In this document: positions 15,101 to 23,072 of the stretch, piece by piece
How positions within the stretch are numbered: the first letter of the stretch is position 1
Layout: the number at the start of each line of letters is the position of its first letter
Source of the DNA: JAFTYR01 sp964571375
GTDB lineage: Bacteria; Pseudomonadota; Gammaproteobacteria; Burkholderiales; Burkholderiaceae_F
Length of the DNA stretch: 29,383 bases
Assembly: GCA_964571375.1 (NCBI GenBank)
Contig: CAZNBL010000014.1
Span: 1-29,383 of the forward strand
Direction of reading: 5' to 3'
Notes under the pieces: generated by a model
The model's database searches: none
The model's input: the letters and a program-made list of their open reading frames with translations, nothing else
Told to the model about the DNA's origin: nothing
Program-made: the position numbers and the translations under genes

Positions 15101-15132
15101 CGCCTTACCGATATCTGTCGGTAAGGCGTTTT
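15101..15132 (+). terminator. Terminator of the mltD-fabI-DUF423 operon
   Basis: CGCCTTACCGA (15101-15111) is the exact reverse complement of TCGGTAAGGCG (15118-15128), with a 6-nt loop and TTTTGC after it. Confidence 0.92.
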
Positions 15133-15182
15133 GCTTTCAGGCCGTCCGTGCGACTTTTTGACAATTCTTCTATAGCGAAATT

Positions 15183-15209
15183 TACGTAGAAATTTATAAT
15201 CGTTACGTA
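15183..15209 (+). promoter_or_regulatory. TATAAT flanked by two TACGTA palindromes
   Basis: TACGTA occurs at 15183-15188 and 15204-15209, exactly 21 bp apart (two helical turns). TATAAT (15195-15200) lies between. No good -35 matches this -10; a TTGACA at 15158-15163 is too far upstream. The element lies about 30 bp before the start of the next gene and could be a promoter with an overlapping operator. Confidence 0.35.
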
Positions 15210-15240
15210 TTCCAAACAGGCACCGAACCTTAAAAACACC

Positions 15241-15918
15241 ATGTCTTTTCCGATTCTGCTTGCTGCCGACTGCTCCGAGTATCCGCCGGAGGATTTGGTA
15301 GCACGTTACATTCCCGAGAGTCTGCTGCAGTATCTGGAAGAGCATCCGGAGGTTTCTGCCAAAGCCATGCTTTGGAGCCGCCTGATTCTGAGTACGGTAC
15401 CGACTATGGTTGAGCCTCAAATCGATAAAACTTTCGATTACGAGGAGGACTTCACCTTTACCCCGAAGCTACGCGGGAATATTTTTTCTTACTGCAATAT
15501 CGAGTATCGCGATGACATGCTCGGTATCGCGCTTTCCGAACTTCCGATCTCGGTAAGTCTTCGCAGAATGAATCTGCAGAAATACGAACGCGATGAAATC
15601 CGCCGAAGCTTTCCGAACGCCTTCAGAGCCTGGGTCGACCGTCAGGAAAATCCGATTCTGGCCTTCTACCAGCTCTGGTCGGCCGAAGCTGTCACCTACA
15701 AAAAAATTATTCCTCTGCTCAGCCTGAAAATTTCCGATGAAGATTTACTCGACGTCAGTTATCCTTCGATTTATCTCAAAGAATCGTTGTTGTTCTGGCA
15801 GTATGAGGACTGGATGTTTGCCGTCATCGGCAAGATGATTGTTCCGCTTCTGACCGAGTACCGCTCTCCGGAAAAAACGATTGCACTGCTGCGAGCAATG
15901 TCTGCCGGGCAGATTTGA
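15241..15918 (+). CDS. Hypothetical protein, first gene of the nadK-recN operon
   Basis: A 225-residue protein I do not recognise. It has no signal peptide, transmembrane segment or repeats. It looks soluble and mostly helical, rich in acidic and aromatic residues (for example PEDLVARYIPESLLQYLEEH near 16-35, and FRAWVDRQENPILAFYQLW). Coding is supported by its length, by codon use like its neighbours and by the 22-bp gap to nadK on the same strand. The ATG at 15241 has no clear Shine-Dalgarno, so translation may be weak or leader-dependent. In many Burkholderiales hrcA stands before nadK-recN; this protein shows no HrcA-like helix-turn-helix and is not that gene. No function is assigned. Confidence 0.75.
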   Translation: MSFPILLAADCSEYPPEDLVARYIPESLLQYLEEHPEVSAKAMLWSRLILSTVPTMVEPQIDKTFDYEEDFTFTPKLRGNIFSYCNIEYRDDMLGIALSELPISVSLRRMNLQKYERDEIRRSFPNAFRAWVDRQENPILAFYQLWSAEAVTYKKIIPLLSLKISDEDLLDVSYPSIYLKESLLFWQYEDWMFAVIGKMIVPLLTEYRSPEKTIALLRAMSAGQI

Positions 15919-15940
15919 ACAAAATACTAGGACCATTTGA

Positions 15941-16819
15941 ATGTCATTTAAGAAAATTGCCGTCTTCGGTAAGCGCGGCAGCCCGGTAATCGAACCGATC
16001 GACCGTATCCGCCGCCTCGTTGAATCCATGGGATTCGAGGTATTGCTCGAGCGTTCCACTGCGAGTGCTCTCGGCCTGCCCGGAGGCTATGAACTGCCGG
16101 AAATCGGCGAACAGGCCGATATGGCGATTATTTTCGGCGGCGACGGTACCATGCTCGGCATTTCCCGCCGTCTCGCACGCTTTAATATTCCCTTTGTCGG
16201 CATCAACGCAGGTCACCTCGGCTTCATTACCGACATCCCTGCCGATGACTTCGAAAAAGAACTGACCGATATTCTGAACGGTAATTACACAATCGATTCC
16301 CGACTGATGCTGCAGGCTGAACTCTTCCGCCGCGGCGAACCGCTCTACCGCAGTATCGCTTTAAACGACATCGTCATTTCCCGCGGCATTTCGGGCGGCA
16401 TGATCGAATTTACGATCGCAGTGGACCGCCGTCCGATGTCGGTACAGCGCTCCGACGGCATCATTCTGGCCACTCCGACAGGCTCCACAGCATACGGTCT
16501 GAGCGTCGGCGGCCCGATCGTCTACCCGACCATTTCCGGCATGCTTCTGCTTCCGGTGGCACCGCACACGCTGACCAACCGACCGATCATGCTGCCGGCA
16601 GAAGCCGAAGTCGATATCACCATTTCCAATATCGGCGACGGTGCTCTCTACTTTGACATGCAGGATCAGATCGAAGTGCTCAAGGGCGACCGCATCGTGA
16701 TCACCAAGTACCCGCATCCGGTTCACTTCATGCACCCGAAGAACCACAATTTCTACGACACCCTGCGCCATAAACTGCACTGGAACTTCATGCCGGCCTC
16801 TCCGGATTCGCCTTACTGA
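15941..16819 (+). CDS. nadK: NAD kinase
   Basis: Phosphorylates NAD to NADP in the cytoplasm using ATP. The 292 residues match the bacterial family. The signature GGDGT is at 66-70 (AIIFGGDGTMLG). The Asn-Asp of ALNDIVISRG corresponds to the conserved NE/ND pair. TPTGSTAYGLSVGGPIVYP is the glycine-rich third block, and APHTLTNRPIMLP the fourth. The ATG at 15941 is preceded by TAGGA. It lies 22 bp after the hypothetical gene and 17 bp before recN, the usual nadK-recN arrangement of Proteobacteria. Confidence 0.97.
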   Translation: MSFKKIAVFGKRGSPVIEPIDRIRRLVESMGFEVLLERSTASALGLPGGYELPEIGEQADMAIIFGGDGTMLGISRRLARFNIPFVGINAGHLGFITDIPADDFEKELTDILNGNYTIDSRLMLQAELFRRGEPLYRSIALNDIVISRGISGGMIEFTIAVDRRPMSVQRSDGIILATPTGSTAYGLSVGGPIVYPTISGMLLLPVAPHTLTNRPIMLPAEAEVDITISNIGDGALYFDMQDQIEVLKGDRIVITKYPHPVHFMHPKNHNFYDTLRHKLHWNFMPASPDSPY

Positions 16820-16836
16820 GAAAAAGAAGAAAAGCT

Positions 16837-18492
16837 ATGCTGGCTTCGCTGAACATTAAAAACTTTGTACTTGTTGAATCTCTGGAACTCGATTTTCAGA
16901 GCGGCTTTTCCGCACTGACCGGTGAAACCGGTGCCGGTAAATCCATTCTTATCGATGCGCTTCAGATACTTTTCGGCGCCCGCACCGATACCGGATTTAT
17001 CCGTCAGGGCAAAGAAAAAAGCGAACTGAGCGCCGCCTTCACGATGACACCGGCCGCAGCAGCCTGGCTTGAAGCGCAGGAGCTGCAGACCGACGAACAT
17101 GAACTCGTCATCCGCCGCACGCTCGATACAAACGGTCGCAGCAAAGCCTGGATCAACGGCTCCTCGGTCACATTGGCTCAGCTCAAAGAATTAAGCCAGC
17201 ATCTCGTACTTGTACACGGCCAGCATGCTCATCAGTCGCTCACCCGCAAGGGTGCGCAGCTTGCGATCCTCGATGCGTTCGGAAAGCTTGAAGACGACGT
17301 CGGAGAAGTCCGACAGGCCTGGAGAAATTGGCGGAGCGCCCACGAAGCTCTTGCCGCAGCTGTTGAAAAGAAACAGGCCGGAGAAGTTGAAAAAGAAAGA
17401 CTTGTCTGGTTCCTCGAAGGCTTCAACAGCCTGAACGCCGAAGACGGAGAATGGCAGAAGATCAACGAAGAGCACTCCCGCTTATCGAGATTCACAGACA
17501 TCCAGCAGTCCTGCGAAGCAGCCTGCGCGGCCCTTACCGAAGAAGAAAACAGCGCGCTCGAACTCGTCGACCATGCCGTCTCTCAGCTTGAGAACGTTGC
17601 AGACGCCGATAAGGTACTTGCCGACGTTGTCTCCAAGCTGATCGACGCACGCGAATTGATTGACGACGCCTCCGGCCGGATCGAGCATCACCTCTCCAGA
17701 CTCGATTTTGATGAAGAACGTTTCGGTGAACTCGACGAGCGCATCAGTCTTTACCTGCAGCTCTCTTCCAAGCACCGAATCGAACCGCAGGAGCTTTATG
17801 CCTACGGCTGCAACGCTCGACTCAAACTTGAAGAGCTTGAAGAACAGTTCGATATCGAAGCGCTGAAAGCGAAAACACTTGAAGCAAAGAAGGCCTACTA
17901 CGCCAAAGCCGAAGCACTCTCCGCCCGCCGCAAAGAATGTGCTGCGGATATGTCGGAAAAGATTACGGCTGTCATGCAGACGCTTGCGATGGCCGGAGGC
18001 GGATTCCGCGTGGAAGTTGCTCCGCTCGAAAAACCGTCATCTCAGGGTATCGACGGCTGCGAATTCTTAGTTGCCGGTCACGGCGGCGTCGATCTCAGAC
18101 CGCTCTCCAAAGTAGCCTCCGGCGGCGAACTTGCCCGTATCAGTCTTGCGATTGCCGTTACCGACAGTTCCGCCTCTACGCTTGATACTTTGATTTTCGA
18201 CGAAGTCGATACCGGTATCGGCGGTGCTGTTGCCGAAGTGGTCGGCCAGCTTCTCAAGCAGCTCGGCCGCAATCAGCAGGTACTCTGCGTCACACATCTG
18301 CCGCAGGTTGCCAGCCGCTCGGATCATCAGTACAAGATTTCTAAGGTTACCGACGCTGAAGGCGCTCCGCACTCCGAAGTTACTCCGCTCGACGCAGAAG
18401 AAAGAGTCACGGAAATTGCCCGCATGCTCGGCGGTCTGCACATTACAGACACTACGCTCAGGCATGCCAGGGAAATGCTCGGGGAAAAGTAG
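16837..18492 (+). CDS. recN: DNA repair protein RecN
   Basis: An SMC-like ATPase that acts early in double-strand-break repair. The 551 residues are of normal length. The N-terminal half-ATPase holds Walker A GETGAGKS (29-36). The middle (about 150-370) is a coiled coil with Glu/Lys/Ala-rich heptads. The C-terminal half has the ABC signature in VASGGELARISLA and Walker B TLIFDEVDTGIGG, followed by THLPQVAS. The ATG at 16837 is preceded by AAGAAGAAAAG. It is the last gene of its operon and ends at a strong terminator 16 bp downstream. No LexA box was recognised. Confidence 0.97.
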   Translation: MLASLNIKNFVLVESLELDFQSGFSALTGETGAGKSILIDALQILFGARTDTGFIRQGKEKSELSAAFTMTPAAAAWLEAQELQTDEHELVIRRTLDTNGRSKAWINGSSVTLAQLKELSQHLVLVHGQHAHQSLTRKGAQLAILDAFGKLEDDVGEVRQAWRNWRSAHEALAAAVEKKQAGEVEKERLVWFLEGFNSLNAEDGEWQKINEEHSRLSRFTDIQQSCEAACAALTEEENSALELVDHAVSQLENVADADKVLADVVSKLIDARELIDDASGRIEHHLSRLDFDEERFGELDERISLYLQLSSKHRIEPQELYAYGCNARLKLEELEEQFDIEALKAKTLEAKKAYYAKAEALSARRKECAADMSEKITAVMQTLAMAGGGFRVEVAPLEKPSSQGIDGCEFLVAGHGGVDLRPLSKVASGGELARISLAIAVTDSSASTLDTLIFDEVDTGIGGAVAEVVGQLLKQLGRNQQVLCVTHLPQVASRSDHQYKISKVTDAEGAPHSEVTPLDAEERVTEIARMLGGLHITDTTLRHAREMLGEK

Positions 18493-18507
18493 GATCGACA
18501 ATCCAGC

Positions 18508-18533
18508 AAAAAAGGACCTTGCGGTCCTTTTTT
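18508..18533. terminator. Bidirectional terminator between recN and the 6S RNA gene
   Basis: AAAAAAGGACC (18508-18518) is the exact reverse complement of GGTCCTTTTTT (18523-18533), with a TTGC tetraloop. It has a T-run on each strand. It ends recN on the plus strand and can end the 6S precursor on the minus strand. Confidence 0.93.
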
Positions 18534-18569
18534 ACTTGAAGCAGCTACGCTTCAAAAGCTGTCTCTGAA

Positions 18570-18755
18570 GAATGAGGCCTCCCGCCTGAACCGTCCGACT
18601 TGTGTCCTGAACCGAGGGTTCAGGTTGGACGCCTCCGGTCGGTCGAAGGAGCAACTGAAAGTCGCTCAACTAAGGTGCCGCCGAGTCAGCATCCGGGGTG
18701 CATTAAGCATTGGTTCAAAGAACAACCAGCCGATGCTCGAATTCCGCAGGAGGTG
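18570..18755 (-). ncRNA. ssrS: Probable 6S RNA
   Basis: Roughly 185 nt with the 6S architecture. A terminal closing stem forms from CCTCCTGC (minus strand, 18753-18746) and GCGGGAGG (18585-18578). On the minus strand this stem has a G-U pair where the plus strand would have an A-C mismatch, and the apical stem GAGCGAC/GTTGCTC (18667-18661 with 18655-18649) shows the same bias, which fixes the orientation. In the 3' half, CCTGAACCCTCGGTTCAGG (18624-18606) is the perfect hairpin that corresponds to CTTGAACC...GGTTCAAG in E. coli 6S RNA, in the expected place. A TACAAT -10 (18766-18761) precedes the 5' end. 6S RNA binds sigma70 RNA polymerase and mimics an open promoter. The ends are approximate. 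Confidence 0.75.
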
Positions 18756-18760
18756 GAGTT

Positions 18761-18766
18761 ATTGTA
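18761..18766 (-). promoter_or_regulatory. -10 element of the 6S RNA gene
   Basis: TACAAT on the minus strand (five of six to consensus) lies about 7 nt before the inferred 6S 5' end. No convincing -35 is seen at 16-18 bp upstream. Confidence 0.45.
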
Positions 18767-18842
18767 GTCAAAGCCTGTATGAATATCTACTTAGCAACGG
18801 GGAAAAATCGATAAAAAAGGCTAAGGAAAATTCCCAATCGCA

Positions 18843-18877
18843 ATTTAAAAAAAGGATGCTTGAAAAAGCATCCTTTT
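18843..18877 (-). terminator. Terminator of the bamE-dapB operon
   Basis: AAAAGGATGCT (18850-18860) is the exact reverse complement of AGCATCCTTTT (18867-18877). On the minus strand it is followed by a run of eight T. It lies 43 bp past the dapB stop and just upstream of the 6S promoter region. Confidence 0.9.
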
Positions 18878-18919
18878 CTTTGTCGGCAGGCGGTGTGCCG
18901 CACCGATCAGCTTCGATTC

Positions 18920-19717
18920 TTAAAGACCGAGAACATCGCTCATCGAATAGAGGCCGGGCTTGGCTGTACCGAGGAATTCCGCTGCTTTAAGAGCACCTGT
19001 CGCATAACCCTGACGGCTGGAGGAAAGGTGGGCAATTTCGATACGTTCGCCGGGACCGGCAAAGATCACGCGATGATCGCCGACCACATCGCCGCCGCGC
19101 AACGCGGCAAAACCGATAGAACCCTTGACGCGCGGACCGGTGTGACCTTCTCTGGCCCAGACGGCAACGTCTTCAAGCTTCTGACCGCGGGCTTCGGCAA
19201 TCACTCGGCCCATTTCGATTGCGGTACCGCTCGGAGCATCAACCTTACGGTTGTGATGCATTTCGTAGATTTCGCAATCGTAATCGCTCAGCAGCTTGGC
19301 GGCGTGAGCAAGAATGTTGAGAGAAATATTGACGCCTGCGCTCATATTCGGAGCAAAGACAATCGGAATGATCTTGGCGGCTTCAGCAATCGCTGCCTTC
19401 TGTTCGGCGTTAAAGCCTGTAGTACCGATCACCATGGCAATACCGGCAGCCTTACAGACTTCGAGGTAATGCATCGTGCCTTCGGGACGGGTAAAGTCAA
19501 CCAGAACCTGTACCTGCTTTTCTGTGAGAGCATCGGTACCGGCTGTAACTGTCACGCCTGTCTTCTTACCGCAGAAAACACCTGCATCGCTGCCGACTGC
19601 GGGAGAATCTGCCATCGCCAGAGCGGCGGCAAGTTCAAGATTTTCAAAACCGAGTACTGTTTCAATGAGCATCTTGCCCATTTTTCCGTCAGCACCGCTG
19701 ATCGCAACTTTCAACAT
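18920..19717 (-). CDS. dapB: 4-hydroxy-tetrahydrodipicolinate reductase
   Basis: NAD(P)H-dependent step of the diaminopimelate/lysine pathway, supplying peptidoglycan cross-links. The 265 residues are of normal length. The N-terminal dinucleotide fold starts LKVAISGADGKMGKML (2-17). The nucleotide-contact segment GTTGFNAEQKAAIAEAA follows. The substrate signature is EMHHNRKVDAPSGTA, with the HHxxKxDAPSGTA core. It follows bamE by 24 bp on the same strand, a pairing typical of Burkholderiales. The annotated start (19717) gives a family-standard N-terminus; TAAGAGG lies upstream. Confidence 0.97.
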   Translation of the reverse strand: MLKVAISGADGKMGKMLIETVLGFENLELAAALAMADSPAVGSDAGVFCGKKTGVTVTAGTDALTEKQVQVLVDFTRPEGTMHYLEVCKAAGIAMVIGTTGFNAEQKAAIAEAAKIIPIVFAPNMSAGVNISLNILAHAAKLLSDYDCEIYEMHHNRKVDAPSGTAIEMGRVIAEARGQKLEDVAVWAREGHTGPRVKGSIGFAALRGGDVVGDHRVIFAGPGERIEIAHLSSSRQGYATGALKAAEFLGTAKPGLYSMSDVLGL

Positions 19718-19741
19718 AAATTCCTCTTAGCTCGAAATCAA

Positions 19742-20176
19742 TTACTTTTCTTCTGTACCCTTAACCTTCTTGACCGTGCTTTCGCGGGCGCGTTCGCCGA
19801 GGATCAGAAGGTCGGCATTGGTTTCGTCGGGCATTTCGTCAGCTGTAAAGCTTTCAACGCGTCCGTCTTCGTCAAACTTCACATTAAGGCGGCGCAGCTG
19901 TGCCTCACCGAATCTCGGATTGAGGTAGTAGACATAGTCCCATTCGTCGCGATGGAATGTGCTCTTAAGAGTCGGGCTGCCGAGCAGGAACAGTACCTGA
20001 TTGCGGGTCATGCCTTCGTGCAGAGACTGAATCATTTCATTGGTCACGATGTTGCCCTGATGAACATCGGGACGGTAAGGCTTCAGAAAATTCGGGACGC
20101 TGTCCGTAAAGGAAGAGCAGCCTGATAAGATTACGGCTGCGGCTGCAGCGGCAATCAGGGCATAAGGCTTTTTCAT
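19742..20176 (-). CDS. bamE: Outer membrane protein assembly factor BamE (SmpA/OmlA lipoprotein)
   Basis: A 144-residue lipoprotein of the BAM complex, which inserts beta-barrels such as the one at 1681-2619. The signal peptide MKKPYALIAAAAAAVILSGC ends in the lipobox LSGC, so Cys20 is the lipidated residue. The BamE core follows: YRPDVHQGNIVT, then MIQSLHEGMTRNQVLFLLGSP, then WDYVYYLNP. The start is placed at 20176 because it begins the signal peptide and has AGGAA just upstream; the open frame extends 17 codons further without support. It is divergent from fur with 111 bp between them and co-transcribed with dapB. The acidic C-terminal tail is longer than in E. coli BamE. Confidence 0.95.
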   Translation of the reverse strand: MKKPYALIAAAAAAVILSGCSSFTDSVPNFLKPYRPDVHQGNIVTNEMIQSLHEGMTRNQVLFLLGSPTLKSTFHRDEWDYVYYLNPRFGEAQLRRLNVKFDEDGRVESFTADEMPDETNADLLILGERARESTVKKVKGTEEK

Positions 20177-20287
20177 GTGTATTCCTAGACTGTTAAATCT
20201 TAATAACGTTATGATAACGGAGTACACGCAATTTTTTCACTATTGAAAAACCTGCATCCCGAGTACACACATATTTAGGATTTATTT
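20177..20287. promoter_or_regulatory. Divergent bamE/fur control region
   Basis: A 111-bp AT-rich spacer between the two starts. It holds an inverted repeat CGTTA-TGA-TAACG (20207-20219), itself next to the palindrome ATAACGTTAT. A match to the 19-bp Fur box consensus is poor, so autoregulation by Fur is possible but not shown. Confidence 0.35.
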
Positions 20288-20740
20288 ATGACAACGCCTG
20301 AAAAGGATACAAACATCGACCTCAAAGGTCTCGGCCTCAAAGTCACAGGTCCCCGCCTGAAGATTCTTGATGTTTTCAAGAAGTCTCTCGAACAGGGCAA
20401 CGACCGTCACCTAAGTGCCGAAGAGGTATTCAAGATTCTTGTCTCCGAAGGCGAAGACATCGGTCTGGCTACGGTCTACCGCGTACTTTCTCAGTTTGCC
20501 ACCGCCGGCATTCTGGTACGCCGTACCTTTGAAACCGGCACAGCTGTTTATGAATTTGACGACGGTCACCATCACGACCACATGATCTGCGTAAAGTGCG
20601 GTCATGTCGAAGAATTCAACGACCCCGAAATCGAAGCTCAGCAGGCTTTGATTGCCAAGAAGTTCGGCTACGAACTCTGTGATCACACAATGGCTCTCTA
20701 CGGCGTCTGCCCGGCATGTCAGAAAGAAGAAAAGCGCTGA
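20288..20740 (+). CDS. fur: Ferric uptake regulator Fur
   Basis: Fe(II)-responsive repressor of iron-uptake genes. The 150 residues are normal for Fur. The winged-helix DNA-binding domain includes VTGPRLKILDVF and the recognition helix in GLATVYRVLSQF (59-70). The metal-binding elements are HHHDH (94-98), C101/C104 and C141/C144, plus ELCDHTMALYGVC, so both the structural zinc site and the regulatory site are intact. The ATG at 20288 is preceded by TAGGA. It is divergent from bamE and converges on lgt. The terminator overlaps its stop codon. Confidence 0.97.
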   Translation: MTTPEKDTNIDLKGLGLKVTGPRLKILDVFKKSLEQGNDRHLSAEEVFKILVSEGEDIGLATVYRVLSQFATAGILVRRTFETGTAVYEFDDGHHHDHMICVKCGHVEEFNDPEIEAQQALIAKKFGYELCDHTMALYGVCPACQKEEKR

Positions 20741-20760
20741 TCTTTTGAATCAACGCTTTT
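20730..20760. terminator. Bidirectional terminator between fur and lgt
   Basis: AAAAGCG (20730-20736) plus TGAT (20738-20741) pair with ATCA (20749-20752) plus CGCTTTT (20754-20760) across one mismatch. The stem contains the fur stop codon. The A-rich and T-rich ends suit termination in both directions. Confidence 0.75.
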
Positions 20761-20785
20761 GAGAGACAGAACCAAGGTCTTCGGC

Positions 20786-21592
20786 TTATCGGCCGCAGGC
20801 CTTATTTTTTTGTCCGTAATAAGCCCGGACAACCATCGCAATACCGGCAACGATCAGCGGAACGGAAAGCCACTGACCTCTCGATAACGAAAGTGCCTGC
20901 AATCCGAGGAACGCATCGGGCTCGCGGAAAAACTCCACGAAGAAACGAGCTGCTCCGTAACCGCAGAGGAAGACGCCGGAGACAGCGCCGAGCGGGCGCT
21001 GCGCTCTCGAATAAAGCCAACAGACAACAAAGAGAAGAAGTCCTTCGAGCCCCACCTCATAAAGCTGAGACGGATGGCGCGCAATCCAATCGCCGCTCTG
21101 CGGAAAAATCATGGACCAAGGAAGAGATTCGGCAGCAGGACGCCCCCAAAGTTCCCCGTTGATAAAGTTGCCGATACGACCGGCAAAAAAGCCGAGAGGA
21201 ACCAAAGGAGCAACGAAATCGCCGATCACAAAGGGATTCTTATGCCTTCTCCAGGCAAACCAAAGGATTGCCAGGATGACGCCGATAAAACCGCCGTGCG
21301 CACTCATGCCGCCCTGCCAGACCGAGAAAATCTCAATCGGATGAGAAAAGTAATAGTCTGCCTTATAGAGCAGAACATAACCTAAACGGCCGCCCAGAAT
21401 AACGCCGAGCATGCCGATAAAAAGCAGGTCTTCGAGTTCCTCCCGGTTGATTCCCCGCCACTCATCGCGGCATCGCAGACAACCCAAGCCGTAGAAGAGA
21501 GAAAAACCGATCAGGTACATCAGACCGTACCAATGAACCTGAAGAGGGCCGAGCGAAACCGCGACCGGATCAAACTGCGGATGAATCAGCAT
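20786..21592 (-). CDS. lgt: Prolipoprotein diacylglyceryl transferase
   Basis: Inner-membrane enzyme that moves diacylglycerol from phosphatidylglycerol to the lipobox cysteine of prolipoproteins such as BamE. The 268 residues form about seven transmembrane helices. Conserved blocks are VHWYGLMYLIGF (19-30), GGRLGYVLLY (67-76), GGMSAHGGFIG (94-104, with the essential His) and the Lgt signature GRIGNFINGELWGR (138-151), followed by RHPSQLYE. The ATG (21590-21592) lies 2 bp after the sbcB stop, so the two are translationally linked. It is the last gene of an EVE-sbcB-lgt unit. Confidence 0.97.
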   Translation of the reverse strand: MLIHPQFDPVAVSLGPLQVHWYGLMYLIGFSLFYGLGCLRCRDEWRGINREELEDLLFIGMLGVILGGRLGYVLLYKADYYFSHPIEIFSVWQGGMSAHGGFIGVILAILWFAWRRHKNPFVIGDFVAPLVPLGFFAGRIGNFINGELWGRPAAESLPWSMIFPQSGDWIARHPSQLYEVGLEGLLLFVVCWLYSRAQRPLGAVSGVFLCGYGAARFFVEFFREPDAFLGLQALSLSRGQWLSVPLIVAGIAMVVRAYYGQKNKACGR

Positions 21593-21594
21593 AA

Positions 21595-23070
21595 TTATTG
21601 AAACTCGCTCGCTAAGTTTTCGCCGTACTCGAAGAGTTCCTCAAGCACCTCTTCACAATCGGGGCGTTCTTCCTGAAGTTTTTCAAGCATGGCGAAGTAA
21701 GCTTCGAAATTCATGGAGCGGTTCTTGCCGCCGACAAGATGAGCTTCTCGGTAAGCACGCCACTTTTCTTCGTCCGCAACGTCATCGATAGTTTCCGGGA
21801 AATTGCGGGCGCGGTAATGCAACAGCATATCGCCGAATCTTTCGTTATCGAATTCGGCACTGCCGGCAACACCGGCCAAATCCTCGGCTGTCATCCGACG
21901 CAGACGCTCCATTGTTGCTCTGTCCCGATCGCTTGCAAAACCGCCCGAATAAAGCGATGTTTCGATTTCGCTGGCATCTTCCTGCATTTTTTCAGAAAGC
22001 TGATCGGCCTTTTCCGCCCAGAGACTGTTGATCTTGGACAGATCGGTATTCTGAATCCAGCCGACTCTGGCAAACATCTCATCCTTTTTGATACCGAATC
22101 CCTTTTCGGCACCCGGACCCATATATCCGGCGGCTTTGACCAGGAACGGCTGATTCGTCAGACGGACAGTGACGATCGGAAGCGGTTCGATTCCGCTGTC
22201 GCGCTGCTCGCGTGTGAGATACATACGACCGAGATCCTTGGAGGAAATCGATTCGATCTCCTTCGGATCATGCGTCAGATCCCAGCAGTACCACTCGTTC
22301 TTTCGATTCGGATTTTCCTGAAGCGGATAGATAAGCGAGAGGTAGCGCATTTTCTGTCCGGCAAACGGATTCATGTAGAGGAGCGGCTGACCGCATTCGA
22401 GCATATCCCTGCCGATCTTCTTATCCGTGAGCTTCAAGGCATATTCCCAGAGACGGGGCTGACGCTCCTTGATAAGTTTGGCGAGCGCAATGGTTGCCTT
22501 CACGTCGGAAAGGGCATCGTGAGCATGCTCATGAGAAAGACCGTTTTCTGCCGTCAGGTGTTCAAGGCGCATCGAAACCGTTCCGTCTTCTCTGAGCGGC
22601 CATTGAAGCGTCTGCGGCTTAAATGCGTAGACGACACGCACGAGGTTGTAGATATCGAAGCGTGCACGCTTCTGCCCCCATTCTCTGGCGTACGGATCGA
22701 TAAGATTGCGCCAGAACATAAAGCGCATCAGTTCATCGTCGAATCCGAAGTTGTTGTAACCCACACCGACGGTACCGGGCACCGAGAACTTTTCAAAAAT
22801 CTTGGCAGCGAACTCGGCTTCGGGCATACCGGTATCCATACAGGTCATCGGCGTGATGCCGGTAATCATGCAGGCCTCGGGATTCGGCAGATAGTCATCG
22901 GCAAGCTGACAGTAAAAAACATCGCTTTCGAGAATATTCAGGTCCTCGTCGGTACGAATACCGGCAAACTGAGCCGGACGGTCACGTCTGGCGTCGGCTC
23001 CGAACGTTTCGAAGTCAAACCAATAGAAGGTTCTGGGCGTATCGACCTGCCCTGCGTAATAGTTACTCAT
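21595..23070 (-). CDS. sbcB: Exodeoxyribonuclease I
   Basis: Processive 3'-5' single-strand DNA exonuclease used in mismatch repair and recombination. The 491-residue product is close to E. coli ExoI (475). The DEDDh nuclease domain opens with TFYWFDFETFG, which holds D19 and E21. GVGYNNFGFDDELMRFMFWRN and HEHAHDALSDVKATIAL carry the later Asp and the general-base His. The C-terminal ExoI-specific SH3-like and helical regions are present (RAR.FPET segment near the end). The start is set at ATG 23070, since the open frame upstream begins only with a TTG; that ATG lies 2 bp after the stop of the EVE gene. Confidence 0.95.
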   Translation of the reverse strand: MSNYYAGQVDTPRTFYWFDFETFGADARRDRPAQFAGIRTDEDLNILESDVFYCQLADDYLPNPEACMITGITPMTCMDTGMPEAEFAAKIFEKFSVPGTVGVGYNNFGFDDELMRFMFWRNLIDPYAREWGQKRARFDIYNLVRVVYAFKPQTLQWPLREDGTVSMRLEHLTAENGLSHEHAHDALSDVKATIALAKLIKERQPRLWEYALKLTDKKIGRDMLECGQPLLYMNPFAGQKMRYLSLIYPLQENPNRKNEWYCWDLTHDPKEIESISSKDLGRMYLTREQRDSGIEPLPIVTVRLTNQPFLVKAAGYMGPGAEKGFGIKKDEMFARVGWIQNTDLSKINSLWAEKADQLSEKMQEDASEIETSLYSGGFASDRDRATMERLRRMTAEDLAGVAGSAEFDNERFGDMLLHYRARNFPETIDDVADEEKWRAYREAHLVGGKNRSMNFEAYFAMLEKLQEERPDCEEVLEELFEYGENLASEFQ

Positions 23071-23072
23071 TT

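Noticed and set aside
18606..18760. 6S RNA or another RNA on the plus strand
   Set aside because: The hairpin would lie too near the 5' end, and two helices would gain A-C mismatches; the minus strand fits better.
18860..20125. 421-codon frame opposite dapB and bamE
   Set aside because: Shadow of two well-identified genes; no family features.
20201..20220. Fur box in the bamE/fur spacer
   Set aside because: The inverted repeat CGTTA/TAACG is real, but agreement with the 19-bp Fur consensus is poor, so it is listed only as a general control region.
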